From contig SJOL01005866.1 in NCBI GenBank assembly GCA_004794785.1, forward strand, positions 66,565 through 130,564: 64,000 bases of DNA. The letters are read 5' to 3'. The notes under the pieces are model-generated. The model had not been told where the DNA came from. It did not search any database and saw nothing but the letters and a program-made list of their open reading frames with translations. Positions 12,401-26,500 of this stretch are shown in pieces. The translations under genes and the position numbers were made by a program. Origin of the DNA: Opisthorchis felineus (taxonomy: Eukaryota; Platyhelminthes; Trematoda; Opisthorchiida; Opisthorchiidae). Each line of letters begins with the position of its first letter. The stretch's first letter is position 1.

Positions 12401-15400
12401 TGGTCAAAAACCTGAAGACTTCTCAGATCCTCCGCCTGAAGTGGCCATTGCATTGTAGTTTGACACACTCGTCCTTTGAGACCCAATGAGAAGCTTTTTG
12501 AAGCAACAAGTGGCGCAAATTGGCAAACGCAATTCTAACCTTTGAGATTTATGCTTTCACCTCATCTGTCGCATTACCGTCAGAGTTAATGGAACTTCTG
12601 AGATACTTATAGCGTTCCACAAATTCCAGTGTCTCCCTTTGAATTGCAAGGGATATGTTCGCAAAATGAAGCATGAAGCATGACTTTGCACTGTGTGGAC
12701 GCAAAGCACATGCCGAAGGACTGGATGACCTCAGTCAGCTTTTCTGGTATCACTTGCGCTTCCTGCTCTTCAAAAATTAGAACAATGTCGTCTGTATATT
12801 CCTGGTTGACAAGCTGCTCGCTCGCAGAGATCTGAACACCGGGGTTTTGGAGACCTTCCAGTGTCTACTTCATTACCTCATCAACAACGAAATTAAAGAA
12901 AAATAGAAAGAGTGGGCACTCTTATCGGAGACCACTGCTTGTAGAAACGTTTTTGAAGAGCTCCCTATAAGCTCCCATGCCCCCACAATTACGTGAATAT
13001 AAACAGCGCAGGGTATCTACTATCCGCAATCCACGGCCGAAGTCAACTAAGTCATCGCCCTGGCAACACGAACAACAAACATCACACAAAAAGGAGAACT
13101 CGTATACAAGAGACACCGAAAGGTTTATCCACGGTATTTAGCCAGGACAGCTGTAAAACCTAGAGACCAAGGTCGTATGAGTCAAGCGTTTTTATGTCAC
13201 TTCGCCGATGCAGTGCACATGATGGTACATGACGACGCTGATGCAAAAAAAAACTGACAGTCTGTCACTACGATTACAATTAGATTGAATTTCCATTGGA
13301 CATTCCTCCCTAAGGAAACAGTCACCTGCCCCATAGTCGGGCAGGAAAGAATCTGCTCCCTTACACAAGAGGAAACACACTGATAAGTGCCATTTGCCAT
13401 TCACCCGGTTTCACCAGTCGACAGCCAAAACACAGCCATTACTACTAAAATGCCTACCCAATAATATCGCTCTTTTATTTACAAAATTTGGTGTCGTCGA
13501 TAGTTTAGGACGATACTAAATTAAAACATGTCAAGAAAGATACTGGAAGTAATTCCACAATCTTGGGTAGTATGAGTAAGTTTACATGTATCACGTTCAT
13601 TTCTTCACCGCAGATAAGTCTAGACACCTGAGGTTCACACAGATGGGCTTATTTTAACGTATCTCATCCATGAGCTTCATACTGGCCGTTCAAAGCGTGC
13701 GTATTTTGTGTAGATCTGAAGAGCGCAATAATGGCGGTGTGGTCTATCTTGGTTCAGAGCTGGTTTGTTGGTGTGAACCACTAAGATTTCTGCTCTTCCA
13801 GAAATTCGCACTGCAAACGAACAGTCTGCGATAGGCACTTATCTGCAGTGGACGCACCGCGTTATCCGTATCCCTTGCGTCCAATTCAAAACAAAGACCC
13901 AACTGAGTATCGGTAATCCTTCCTACATGGTGTTCACGTCACCAGCAGCCACAACAATGTCTGGAATTTTAGCCCCTGGTAAAAAGAATACTACCATTCC
14001 CTAAAGTGTGGCTTACTCACCAGCCTGTTTTTCCCTCACGGACCCAACTGATATTCAAGCACGTTTATTCATCATAGTCTCTGTAAATGAATTCGATCAT
14101 AAGTACAAAACTAAGCACTACATTATCGAAGATTTCTATTTGGAAGGCTACTTAATCTGCCGAGACGGGGCTTTGTCTCTGAATGAGCTAAGAAGTGCGT
14201 CCCTCCCTACCGGAGTTTCAGCAATGATGGTGTGGGAAATGTACTAAGTTTCCCCAAGTATAAGGTGTTCCTTTCGTACGAAAGGACGAAGATCGAAATC
14301 AGTAAGGTAGTCAAGGTACAAATCACGAACACGAGAGCTAAATGACAGAATGAAACGAGGTGAAACCGTGGCAACCGAGTATCAACAAAACGCGCATGAG
14401 TTACGAGACCTTCGACAAACAGGATAATTATATTGGTGAATCATCACTGAATGTGTATTGTTCAGGCAGCGCGAATAAATGTCGTGAAAAGCCCTCTGTG
14501 TGTGCGTATATGCGGGTCTGAAGAATCCGGGCATTATGAAAAGCGGTGTTCGGACAAACAATTGCATGAAATGTTTTTGATGGTCGGGAATTACCGGACA
14601 CTAAGCTAAGCCATCGTAATCAGTTTGGCTAACAAGGGAACTTACTGTTCTCATTCGTCTTGATCGTTTGCTGCGCGTCCACCAATTCGGCAGACGTCGA
14701 TCTGACCTGCTCGGTAAGCTGAGAAACTGAATCCTTGGATTCCTTCAGTTCACGTTTTAATCGTTCCACTTCGTTATGCAATTCTTGCATTTCGGTATCT
14801 TTCGCAGACAGTAAACGCTCTTGTTCGGCAGCAACTTGACCTCGAAGCTTGGCCTTAGTGAATGAAAAAGATTTTGATAAGAAAAGCTAGTCATTGATCG
14901 CGATACATGTATATCCGTAATGTACTACTCATAAGGTTGCTGAAAATTCTTCTTCTTGGACAGCTTAAAGCGCTATGATTAGATCGCGATGAAAACCAAA
15001 TATCTAAGGACAGTGCATCCACCAAGTGCCATTGAATCCTACTCGGGCCAACTGAACATAAGCGTCTGGTCTAAAATTAAGCTACAAAAAGAAGTTAATG
15101 GTGTTCGCGGCTAAGGCAAATCCATGGAGTTCCCGTAACCCAAATAGAACAGCTATAGTTTAGGCAATACGTCTACGTATTGGTAGCTCGGGTGGGTTAA
15201 CTGGCTGTTGACTAGGTGACAGTTAGTCTGTTCGCCGACCTTGGTAATCGGCTTGCAAACGTTTCGTCGCTATTCCAGGAGACATCGCCAGTACGCGGTT
15301 AGGGGGTGCCCTATTTAAAGTACCAGACGATTTTTTCGTGTACGCAGGGTTGGGCTGAGGTCTCTCCGACTCTCACTCAATCGTTTAGGATAACGAGGGT

Positions 15401-18400
15401 ATTTACATGGGCGAGAAACCGACGTTTGGAACAACACAAAGGAACATGTACCAAAATGGATGGTCCGAATATTGGTAGGACAGCTTAGATGTCGAAGCGA
15501 AATGCAGTATCAGCTATCGAAAAACAACTCGAATCTTGACAGGATAGGTACAAAGTTCACGTAACATGAACGAAAAGATACACCTGTGGACTGACTCAAA
15601 TCGACGACTGCTCGTTTACCGGACGGATGCTCCACCGACCAAGCTACCGAGAACCCTGGCTCTCCGGCACCCGAACCTATCAACTGACTCGCTACACTTC
15701 TGCTTAGGGAAATAACAGTTAGCATCTGTCAACAGCACTATTGAGCTCCTTGTGCGGCGTTGATATCGTACAGACAGCCAACCAGCGTTGGCAGATCTTG
15801 AAGTGAGAAGTCGAAGCGCATGCAGCACGAGCAAAAGGACTAATCGGTAGGTCAGCTGTGACATTCAGGCTCATAAGCGAGCCGGAGAGCGAGCATTCCC
15901 GATAGTTCATTCGGTAGGGCACTCGCGGGTGAGCATGAGGCCGGTGGTTCGAGTCTGTCCCCAGGCATTTCTTTTCGTCCATGTTACGCGAAAATGTGGG
16001 TTTTATCTCCAATTCATTCCTACTACTACACTCTAACAAATAACTCCGATTCCTACAACAATATCGTCCCTAAGAATTTTTGGATAACTCTAGTGCTTGC
16101 ACGTGCTCCATGCTGGAGCACGCACATGGTACAGCCCCGCTTAGGACATCGCATCTACAGCAACCATTTGCAAAAATCAGTCGAAGCCAGTCCTACGGTT
16201 ACCATGGTAATGATCGCGTGGCCTTTAGGATCAACCAAAAAGCGCCCGATCAGCAGTCTTTCTGCTCCTTCGTGTATACAACGACAAGTGCTGAGCCCGA
16301 GATTGGTAAAAGTTTTTATCGGTGGATAGAGGATAAAATGCTTTAGGGAGTTCAAAACTGTTGGATGTAGTAAATTCCGGAAGACCAGAAGTACTGAAAA
16401 CGAACCCCAAATGAGGATCCAGCAAGAATGGCAGTTTAGGCTTGAATGTAGGTCATGACAAAAATGAGACGCAGAAAGCCTAATTCTACTTTGTCAGATG
16501 AAACGTCAACGAAAGTGTAGTTAAACTTTTCATAGCATTCACTTCATAGGTTGGCCCTACAAAAACTCAGGGGTCGACCATTACGAACCAAAGTGAAACT
16601 AACCTTCGTATGCTGACTCTTGACTTCCGCTTGTAGACGCTTTATAATCTCGTTCGCTTTGCTAACTTCATCAGTCTCCTTATTCAGCGAGGCTTGTAAT
16701 TTCTCCACTTGTCTACAGTTCTGTTGCAGTTCGTCTTGTAACCGGGACTAAAAAGGCAGAGGGTAGTAAACAATGGAGTTACGAATATAATAATGCAATG
16801 TTGGTACCGAACAGCGGAGTGTAGTTAAAGACGCGTTCCTCTACACAGATAAAAGCCAGTGTAGTATCTCCGGGTTTTGGTATATGGTTATCGTGATGAA
16901 TCGAGAGGGCTCAGCGGTCAAGGCACGAAACTACTGACCGAAAAGTTCGTGCTTCGAACCCGACCCGGGCTTTTCGGTTGTTCCTGTTTATGTCTAGGAA
17001 GCCTAGCAGTATTTTAGTCTTCGTGATTTCTTGGAGTTGCACGGCAGCAATGCACTGAAAGTGTGACAGCTCAACGATTACTATCAGTCTCATTATTATC
17101 GTAGTCACAAACAAGCCCCCGAAAAGTGCATAACCTCTCTTCCAAGGTATCTAACTCAAACCTAATAAGATGCCTTGAAATCAGATCCAGCGAAAGCCTA
17201 CTAAGTGATTCAGGTGGATGTAACTGGGTGTCTCCTCCGGCAACTTGTCCGACACACATTCGTTCTTGTCAATGACAAGCTGAATTGCGCATCAGCCGGT
17301 ATATGGTGAAGGCAAATCACTTATTACAACACCTCGCTTCAGTTTTGTCACCCACCCATCCAAACACAATGAATTTGTGCACCCTTGTAGTCTGTTAAGC
17401 GCTATTCGGGTATACGTGCTACTGGTTAAACGGACTTTGTGTACTGTTCTGGTGAACAGTGCATATACTATCACAATCGTACACAAAAACTGCCGCAACT
17501 GCCGTACAATGTTGTTCTACCAAAATGAGGAGCACTGATATACCAAGGGGTCCCTAACACAGATAAGTAATTAGTACTGGAGTGGTAAATTTAGTGAGTT
17601 GAAGGGGAACTGAAAACGTCAGAGAACCACAGTTGCAGCAGGTCACAAAGAATAATGCTGCAGGGACAACTTCAGGAGGTCGCGCAAACATTAATCCGAG
17701 AAAAGTACGCACCCAGCGGCCGTGACTGCTACATTCAGCATGAAGTCACAATGTTCATCAATGGTACACCATTTACTCTCCAACTTGGTACAGCTTCTAA
17801 CCTCACTCTCACTTAAAAACGAACTTGGAACGTAACTGAAGGGACGTCAGTGGAATCCGCAGAGTGCACCGTTTATAATGCGTCCGCTGGAAGCCAAAAC
17901 TGATCAGGAAGTTAAAATGCTCCGTAGCCTTTAGTGAGGTTTAGATCAATGGTGCTTGTTACTTCACAGATTATATAGGCCTTGATCTCTTAAGTCCAGA
18001 ATGAAATAATGAGTTTCAACTCTTGGAGCAATCTCTCAATGCCGTTTGATGTCCAGATGTCTCGGTGGTTAAAGTGCGAATTTACTAACCGGAAGGTCTG
18101 TGGTTCGAACCCAACCTCTGCATCTCGACTGCTCCTGTCTAGGCTTGGGCAACGTGGCAGTATCCCAGCCCTCGTGCTTCCTTCGGGTGGCATAACATCT
18201 AAGTACCGAAAGGGTCTTCCAGCTGAACGATTAGTACTTTATTTATTATTCAATGCCGTTTGTAACCAAACAACTGCAGCTAGCGACAGTATGTTTATGC
18301 AGATAGCAAAGCAGGCTGCTACAGTTTCAGCTAAACCCGAGACCAATCGGAGTTTGCGTGATACAGCGACTATCCCGCTCGCGACGGTAGTCCCTTCACT

Positions 18401-20481
18401 TTAGTCTGTTTGGGTGAATCCTGTCGAAATCCCACGTTGTACCTGCGGCCTCCAGCCTTCAATCCATAGTCCCATGGTCAGGCACAGCGTACCACTGCCA
18501 TCCAGAAAGTCAAGGGAGAGAGACGGCAGAAGACACAAAACAGTCACAGAGAGGCTAGGTGCTGGTTCGAGGATATCGTGAACGCTTTCCACGGTGAACG
18601 TCGGGTCAAATACTGCGATGCACGCGGTGCAAGTTAGATCCCAGGCGGAGCTGCGTCAAGCGAATCAAATCCATGCAGTAGATTGTGGCCCCACAATAGA
18701 ACCAAGCTGCATGGAACACCGGACAACCTTGACATCTTCGAAGTGAAGGCACAACCAGAACCATCTGTACTAGACTTCACATCAGCACCCTCACTGACCA
18801 AGGGACGCACCGACAAGCGACAGCAGCTCCCAGAGCCAACCTAAATCAAAGCGGCAGTCTCAAGGGGGTGTCCGGAGATGATCCGCTGAACACCACGCCG
18901 ATTAGACGAATGGGTCGCAAGCCGGTTGCTGACCAAACGAAGGCTTGTCCTGATTGATCAGAATGGGAACCAATCGAGACCATGCAATTTTGCTACGCAG
19001 TTCTCCGCCCACCATGAAGATTCTAGCTCGACCTTGTGGGGAATTCCGCGATAACTGTATAGATACAGTTGTCACAATATTCCTCTGCCTCCAGTAAAGG
19101 ATGTTTCAAGCTGAAGTGCCCTCTGATACATCATACTGGGCGGGACAGCGGCCAAGAACCGATATAGGAGCTGCAATACCGTTTGCAGTACATAACACTA
19201 GGTTGCAAGTTTCACCGAGCTTTATGGCAGACGGGAGACCAATCAGCAAGATCTCTCTTGGCTAGCAAACCAAATCAGTGTTGAATGTCGACGGTATTTG
19301 TGATTGGTGCTTAATTCTTACGAACGATGGATGGGGGGCTTGGCATCATTTTGGATGTCTGACCTTCCGGTTCAGTGGACCTCAATCGATGATTCCTCCT
19401 GTTGGCTTGTGTGGGTTCGTCAGTATTACGGCAGCTTGGCTAGAAAGTAAGATTAGGAGGAATTCGGTCGGCTTAAACTATGCACTTCAAATCTAAGTCA
19501 CTCCTCTTCACTCATAACTGCACACCGCCGAGTGTCAGCTTTGCTGATCTAAAACCGTTCTCCATAGGCACGCCAGTTCCATTCCTTCTGTTCTATTCAA
19601 GCCGGGATACTTGACAATTTCCAGTGCCTGGGTCATGAGCCGTTGTGGCGTGAGGCGCGGTCCCCGCCCAGTGCATTTTCCGCTATTGCCGGGTCCCTGA
19701 CTAGCGCTCCATGTTCACCTATGTTTCTTTGGTGATCTGTTCATTTTTTCCCAGTGCTAATCGACTTTGAAGCGTCCGTCTTATGTAGACCTCAGTGCAG
19801 TCGTTGTATCTGACCTTGTAAACAGAGTTCCCATTCATCCACCTACCTTCTAAAACACCACTCTTATGTTAGCCGTAATTAGGGTCGTTCGAACTACTTC
19901 AGGTTTCTCCGGTTTATATGAAATAACAGCAATCCCGATCCATTTCTTTTTGGGTCTCGCCATCCGTACAAATATTTTCTCCAATTGGCGCATAATCAAA
20001 ACACCTGGATATCCACTATCTCGAAGTCTATTTAGTACTTCAATTCGGGCTGCTATTCAATCAGCTGCTGTGCACACAGCCTTTACTAGGCTAAATACAC
20101 ATGAGGCAAAAGTGGTAGACATCTCCTTAGGGTGGGCAGACGGGCAGTCCGAGATTGCCATTGTCAGCTGGCTTCTAGTCTTTGGTTTCCAACAAATAGT
20201 CTAAGAATGATTGTGCTTCAGAAGCTGACTCTAGATTCATACTAAAGTTGATGTGCAGATTAAAGTTGTTCAGGTGATGTAAAATTCACTGATCTTGTCC
20301 TGCCTAACAGCTCAGAGGTTGAGGCGCGAACTCACTGACCGGAAGGTCCATGGTTCAAATCTAAACTCCGCATCTCGACTGCTCCTGTCTAGGCTTGGGC
20401 GGCCTGACAGTATCTCAGCCCTCGTGCTTCCTTCGGGTAGAATGACAGTCATGCACCGAAAGGGTGGTACAGCTGAACGAT

Positions 20482-20522
<41 letters not shown>

Positions 20523-23500
20523 TTATTATCATGTCCAGTTTAGTCACTGCAAAGGTGCCATTCGCGTAACGCCAAAATATTCCTGACGGATAAGAGACAC
20601 CGACCAACGTTTCATGTTCAAAATTACCTCAACAAGTTGAATCTCACATTAAATTTAACATAGTTCGATCTGACAAGCTGGGACTGACCTTATTACTACT
20701 TGAAAAATATCTAAACAGGGAAACTTATCCGGTATGTTTGGAAACAACACACTTTGTCGAAGGCTCACAGCCACGAATTGCGTGACTATCGAAATAACAT
20801 GGGATCAATACCACAATAGTACCTGCAGGTGAATTTGATGGAGTCATCCATCACAGTGTGAACATTAAGAGATCAAATGCGATAGCACTCGAGTACTCAC
20901 CTTGTGCTCCTGTTCCGAATTCAATAATGCTTGTGTTTTGGATAACAACTGATCTTTCGCGGTCACCTCTTGTTCAAGAACACTCAATCGATTCTCTAAC
21001 CGACTGATGTCCGATGCTTTGCTCTGTGTTGTTTGTTCAGCGGACGACAGTTTTGAACGAAGCGCTGCCGAAGTAAAGACATAAAACAGAGCCTACTTGT
21101 ACTAACAGCATAAGTTAACAGTCAACGTCGAATTCAAACATTATTCCAAGCGCGATCAGTATTAAGATGGAACAAGCACAGGCTGCATGGAGAATCCTTA
21201 GGTGTCAGGTACCAGAAGGGTCCTTGGTGAAGATTATATGATACTGCTTGACAGGTAAGTATTCATGGACAATGGGCTGGTGAACTCAAAGCTGTCAACT
21301 GGAGGCTCCGAAAGGCCCCAAGTGACCTGGTATAACACCAGAACAATAAACATGTGGCCTACAAGGTAAAGTACTTTTAGTCGAGGAGAAACCCCACTGA
21401 AAGTTGACTTAATGGAGTATCTAATAGTAGTGATGTCGGTCGAAAACAGGAAGCAATTTGTTGCAAAGCAGTCAATCCTGAAAGTCAGTTTAGTGGACCA
21501 ATCACAATCAGGGGTGCATTCAAAAGGCAAAAGAATGGAAAAATCAGAAGTATCTTGAACTTGACGGGGAAAGGCAGCACTGTCCTCAAAAGAGTACCTC
21601 CAAATGGACCTCGAAAGGACCTGAAATCACCAAGTGCAAAAATTAAGAGACCGGTATTCTTTAAGAGAAAAGCGAACAGGACAAAAGCCGTCCCTCTGAA
21701 ATCAAATGGTACTTCCCACGCACATGGCAAAAGGCTAGCTAAGATAGGGCGTTCCCCTCACTTGATAAGCCTGCCTGTGGCAAGCCCACCAAAGGGGGAA
21801 AAATTTTAAAAATCGTTTAGCACCCTTCCGGTGCCTAGCTGCCATGGCACCCGAATGAAGCACGAGGGCTGAGATACTGCCAGGTTGCCCAAGCCTAGAC
21901 AAGGGAAGTCGAGAGTCAGAGGTCGGGTTCGAACCACGGACCTTCCGGTCAGTAAATTCGCGCTCTAACCACTTGAGCCATCTCGCTCCAACCAAAGAAG
22001 GCCACTGAATCAGCTCAGGATCATAGATTACGTTTTGTTGAATCGTTTGCAAGGTGGCCTAGCGGCTATAGGAACTGTCAAACTACACCATTCACAAATG
22101 TGCCTATCTCTTCAAGGTCACTTAGCCTTCAAATGGTCACACTGCTTCAGGAAGTGGAAAGCGTAAAGAAGGATGCATACTTGTCAGTTTACACATGCGC
22201 ATTGCAGGAATATTAAGTGACTTGACCTGTGACCTTTGTGTCTCGGGCGCACTCTCACGTCCACTTCCGATTCTGATGGCTAATCAGACCCAAGGCGGTT
22301 TTTCTTAATCAGTGAAAGCAGTATCGACAACATGGAAATTTGAGCGTCAGTGAAACTCAGTCGCATAAGACCAGCAGAACTGATAAGATTTGTGTTCTCT
22401 CAGAACACGTGTCCGTTTTCTTAGATATTTTTTTCAGGGCATGCCCTTTTCACTTTGTGCGTGGCTTACAAAGCTATGGCCTGCGTTGGAAGATTAGGGA
22501 TGTAGGAATTCAGATTGGACACCAACTACCAGCCACGATACTGACTTTCCAGAAAGATCTATCATAATCTCATCAGCTTTAAACCATGGTACATTGACCA
22601 GTGCTGCAGTAGTTGTTTACCCAAGTATGGTAGGAGTGGAGCTGGTCACGAGTATAAGACGATAACTCTAACCGACTCGGTAGACTGTTAATGATAGCTC
22701 AGATATCCAGTATTTGTTAGGAGATGCTGTGAACAGCTACACAGCGAAGGCGATTGCTCTGACGCAGGAGCACCATTGACAATGGGACCGGACGGTCTTT
22801 CAATGATTCTACCCCAAGATTTACCCAACACCAAGAAACTCATATGTGAGGATGACTGCTGTCAACGTGACTCAGTTCACTGGACAGGGTTTGCGTACTT
22901 CGATGCCAAGTAATCGACCTCTGGAGTTTACAGTCAGTAAACTGCAGCAGAGATAATGCACAATCAACTTAGATTCTGTGGGAAGGTATATATCAAAAGG
23001 AACCAACCCAATGAGCAGTCGCGCACATTTTGTTGGACAGACAGCTTGCGTGAGCACAAACGCTGTGTATGAGCCGCTGGTTTCAAACCACCTAAAAACG
23101 GACTGAGGCATAGGCCTTCTGGGAGTGACAAACGTGACTGAGCACGGTGGGGTAACGGCGAACGGACAAACCAATGTAATACGGGACCTACAAAAAAGCC
23201 GCACACCCTTTAAATAAGCCAATCAGCCACCCCTAAAGTTATTATTGTCTACGCAATAGGTAAGAATGGAAAAAACGTGGTCGCTGTATGGCATGTTCTT
23301 TTTCGGGAAGAGCTTTTGGCGGGTAAAAAAACTGCGAATTATTAATGACCGCGAATGACTGAAGGTCGAAAATTAAGTATACATATCGTATTTTTATTCA
23401 GCGGAACGGAAGAACTCTTGGATGATAGCTTTAGGGGACAGGCAGCTATACGTTTTCTGTCCCCTTCACTCTCTCGAATACTTTACTCCCTTTTTGTAAG

Positions 23501-26500
23501 AAACTTCCACTCAAGAAACACGCCCAAAGAAGGAAGTTTTGGTGATGAACCTAAGAAATGCTTCGAAAGTAACTATTGGGATTCTTTTCTAAGTGATCTG
23601 GTGAAATCCTATGAAAAATACGAAGGAAACATGCTACCTCCGCAGACTAACACTCAGGCACAAACAAAACAACCGTGAGAGTCGTTTACGGTTTCAATGT
23701 GACCGTGACCTTTGCTCAGTAAACAAAGACTGATCGAGGTCTACCCAAGTGACGAAAAGTGATAATCAATCTGCGTATGAACGCGACTCACGTTCTTCGT
23801 TCGACCTGTGCTACGACAGTATGTTGATGGTAGTGATAGCCTCTCCGTCGTACCGTTCGTCCCTAACCGAGATCAAGGTTGCGTCGTAGCCAAAGTGAAT
23901 GGTCATGACAGCGTAAAGAAGATGAGCAATTAGACGAGTCTCTCGAGCACTTGTGGGGTTCAGTTTTAAGTAGATACAGATGACTAAATTAAACCTGGAA
24001 ATGTGCCTCTGAGGGGACCATCAGGTCCTTTTTTTGGACCTGTTTGTGGAGTCCAAACATTCCGGTGTCCATGAGTATGAAAATATCGAGGAAAATACGG
24101 GATATAGTGGAGTTCTCATCACTTGGAATGAAAGTGATGTAGATCTCTGAAACCTGCTGATGATAGCTCAAACTCTACTGAAGAGCTAAAAAAAGAATAT
24201 AAATTGAACATCTGGAATAACCGGGAACTGGGTGGTTCGTACCCGAGATTTTGTAGCAAAAAAAATCGTTCAGCTGTAGCACCCTTTCGGTGCCTAACTG
24301 CTATGCCATCAGAAGGAAGCACGAGGGCTGGGATACTGCCAGGTTGCCCAAGCCTAGACAAGGGAAGTCGAGAGGCAGAGGTCGGATTCGAACCACGGAC
24401 CTTCTGGTCAGGAAATTCGCGCTCTAACTACTGAGCCAACTCGCCCCAAAGGGTAGATGAGTCACCCGTCCTCAGCTTTTATTCAACCGGTTACAGCACG
24501 GAAAAGCGCAAACAACCTTACAGGACGCACTACTGACAAAACATTCGCCTGGTGCCCCCAACCTGTTAAAATTTGGGGCATTAGTTTAAATTGGTTGGAG
24601 AGTAGTATTGTAGCCAGAAACGAGGAAGTTCGACGAATGTTCATTTCCACGCACAGCCTAGCTTTCACAAAACTTTTTTCATATGCTGTCTGGAATTCGA
24701 ACCGCAACGCAATCCATAATCGTTCACTGGACTTGCGCATAAGGTGCGTAAGGTACGAAAGTGGGATAAACGTTCCTGTGCAGTCTCCGGTTCCTGCAGG
24801 TCAATTGTTGTCGTTCATGGTTTGATGGGAAGTTCTCTGTTCTCCCCATCATTGTTGGACATTCTAAGATGGCTATGTACTTTTCGGCGGTTTGCCGTCA
24901 TTTGGCATCACCGAAGCCTGTCTCAGTTTGCTTTCCGAGCGCCTGTTGCCCCTTGGTCTGTTTGGCCGTAATTTTGAGGCAGTGGACTGATAGTTGTCGA
25001 CCTCTGCTTTATTTCGATATTTCCCCACAGCTCTTTATTCTCCATGATATTTGCGCTGGATTGTACCATCCGTTACTGGCTTGATAATGACGGCGATTTT
25101 GGAAGCAGAATTTTCATAGCCTTAGTTCATTCTGGGATTCGTTTTTGGTCAATTCTTAAAACAAACAGTTTGCTTGCTCTGGAACGGTGTTTTTCATGTG
25201 AAAAGGAAGTGCTGCACTACTTGTAAAATCATACTATTCAGGTCGTGTTTTGTGCTGAGCTTACAACTACAGATGGCTGGTGACACTTAGAATGGAGCAG
25301 ACATGTATCGAAACAGGTCCCAAGAACAGGGGACACGTAGTAAGCTCAGCACGTCTTGTCGAATAATGGGAAACACAACTGGGTAAAACGAGCTAGAACC
25401 ACTGCTGCCAAAGCGGCGGCAAAGGACTATTGGATAAAATAGATGACAGTACTTGGTTCGCTGCCGCTGATGGCCAATACCTCAAGGAAGCCATGGAAGA
25501 AGAACTACGAGAAGTTACGTTGCAGCCCTGCAAAATTATTTTGCAAACGCCTGGATTATAACATTAATAGCCATCCCGTTGAACGGAAGATAATAAATAC
25601 AATCTGTCGGAAAAGTGCAGTAAAAAAAGTGTCAGACTCACAGGTAATTTCTGAATTCTGTAACGCAAGCTGGTCCTCCAAAACAGTGATTTGATTCGAG
25701 AATCGTTTGACCTTTGCGTGAAGCTGTTCCTGCTCAACCTTGAGTTCCTGTTGGTAGGGCAAAAAAAGTTACGTTTAAAAGTTGCTTTCCGGTAATATCG
25801 GTCTGACTGAACATGAATATCAGTAGGTCAAGCGTGACTGATCAGAGTTTATAGGAAAGTCATTTTTATGCAGGATAGCAGTGGATAAGTGGTGTTTGCA
25901 ACATTGCACTTGATGACTTGAAGTGACGGTCACCAAGTTACTAGGGTAGCTGACAAGCTTGAAGGTCGTAGACTCCATACTTTGACAATACGGATAAAGG
26001 TCAGTAACCCAGTTTCCAGAGATACCCAGACAGTCTTTCGAAAACATCCTCGTGGTCTAATTAAGCGTTAACGTATTAGCACCTCTATTAAAACCCCGGG
26101 TTTGAACATGGGAACCCAAGACGTGAAGGAAACAACCAACAGTGCGACAGACGAACAAAGTTAAGACCTTCCTATTCTATGCACTACGAGACGCAGACAC
26201 AAAGCGACACCACGACCAGAGAACTCCCTTCCATTTAACAATGTTTAGTTTCGATGCATCGTGACGAAATTCGCTCCGAGATTGTGAACTGAAGACTGTC
26301 TTGCCCCATTAACATCAAGATCAGTCAGCCCGGAGGGTGATTCTATTAGAAATGTTGGTATCCCTTTATTTGTCTGCACGAGCAGTGCAAGAGGGAAGCA
26401 ATCAGCTTGTAGTCAGATACCTCTTTAAAAATAATACCCGTCAACCTTAGCGAAATGAAGAGAGCTACAAAGACTACAACGCAGACCAACGAACAAACGG

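Noticed and set aside
16102..16122. Perfect nine-base inverted repeat around GTGCTCCATGC
   Set aside because: A short hairpin of this size is expected by chance in 64 kb and no feature is associated with it.
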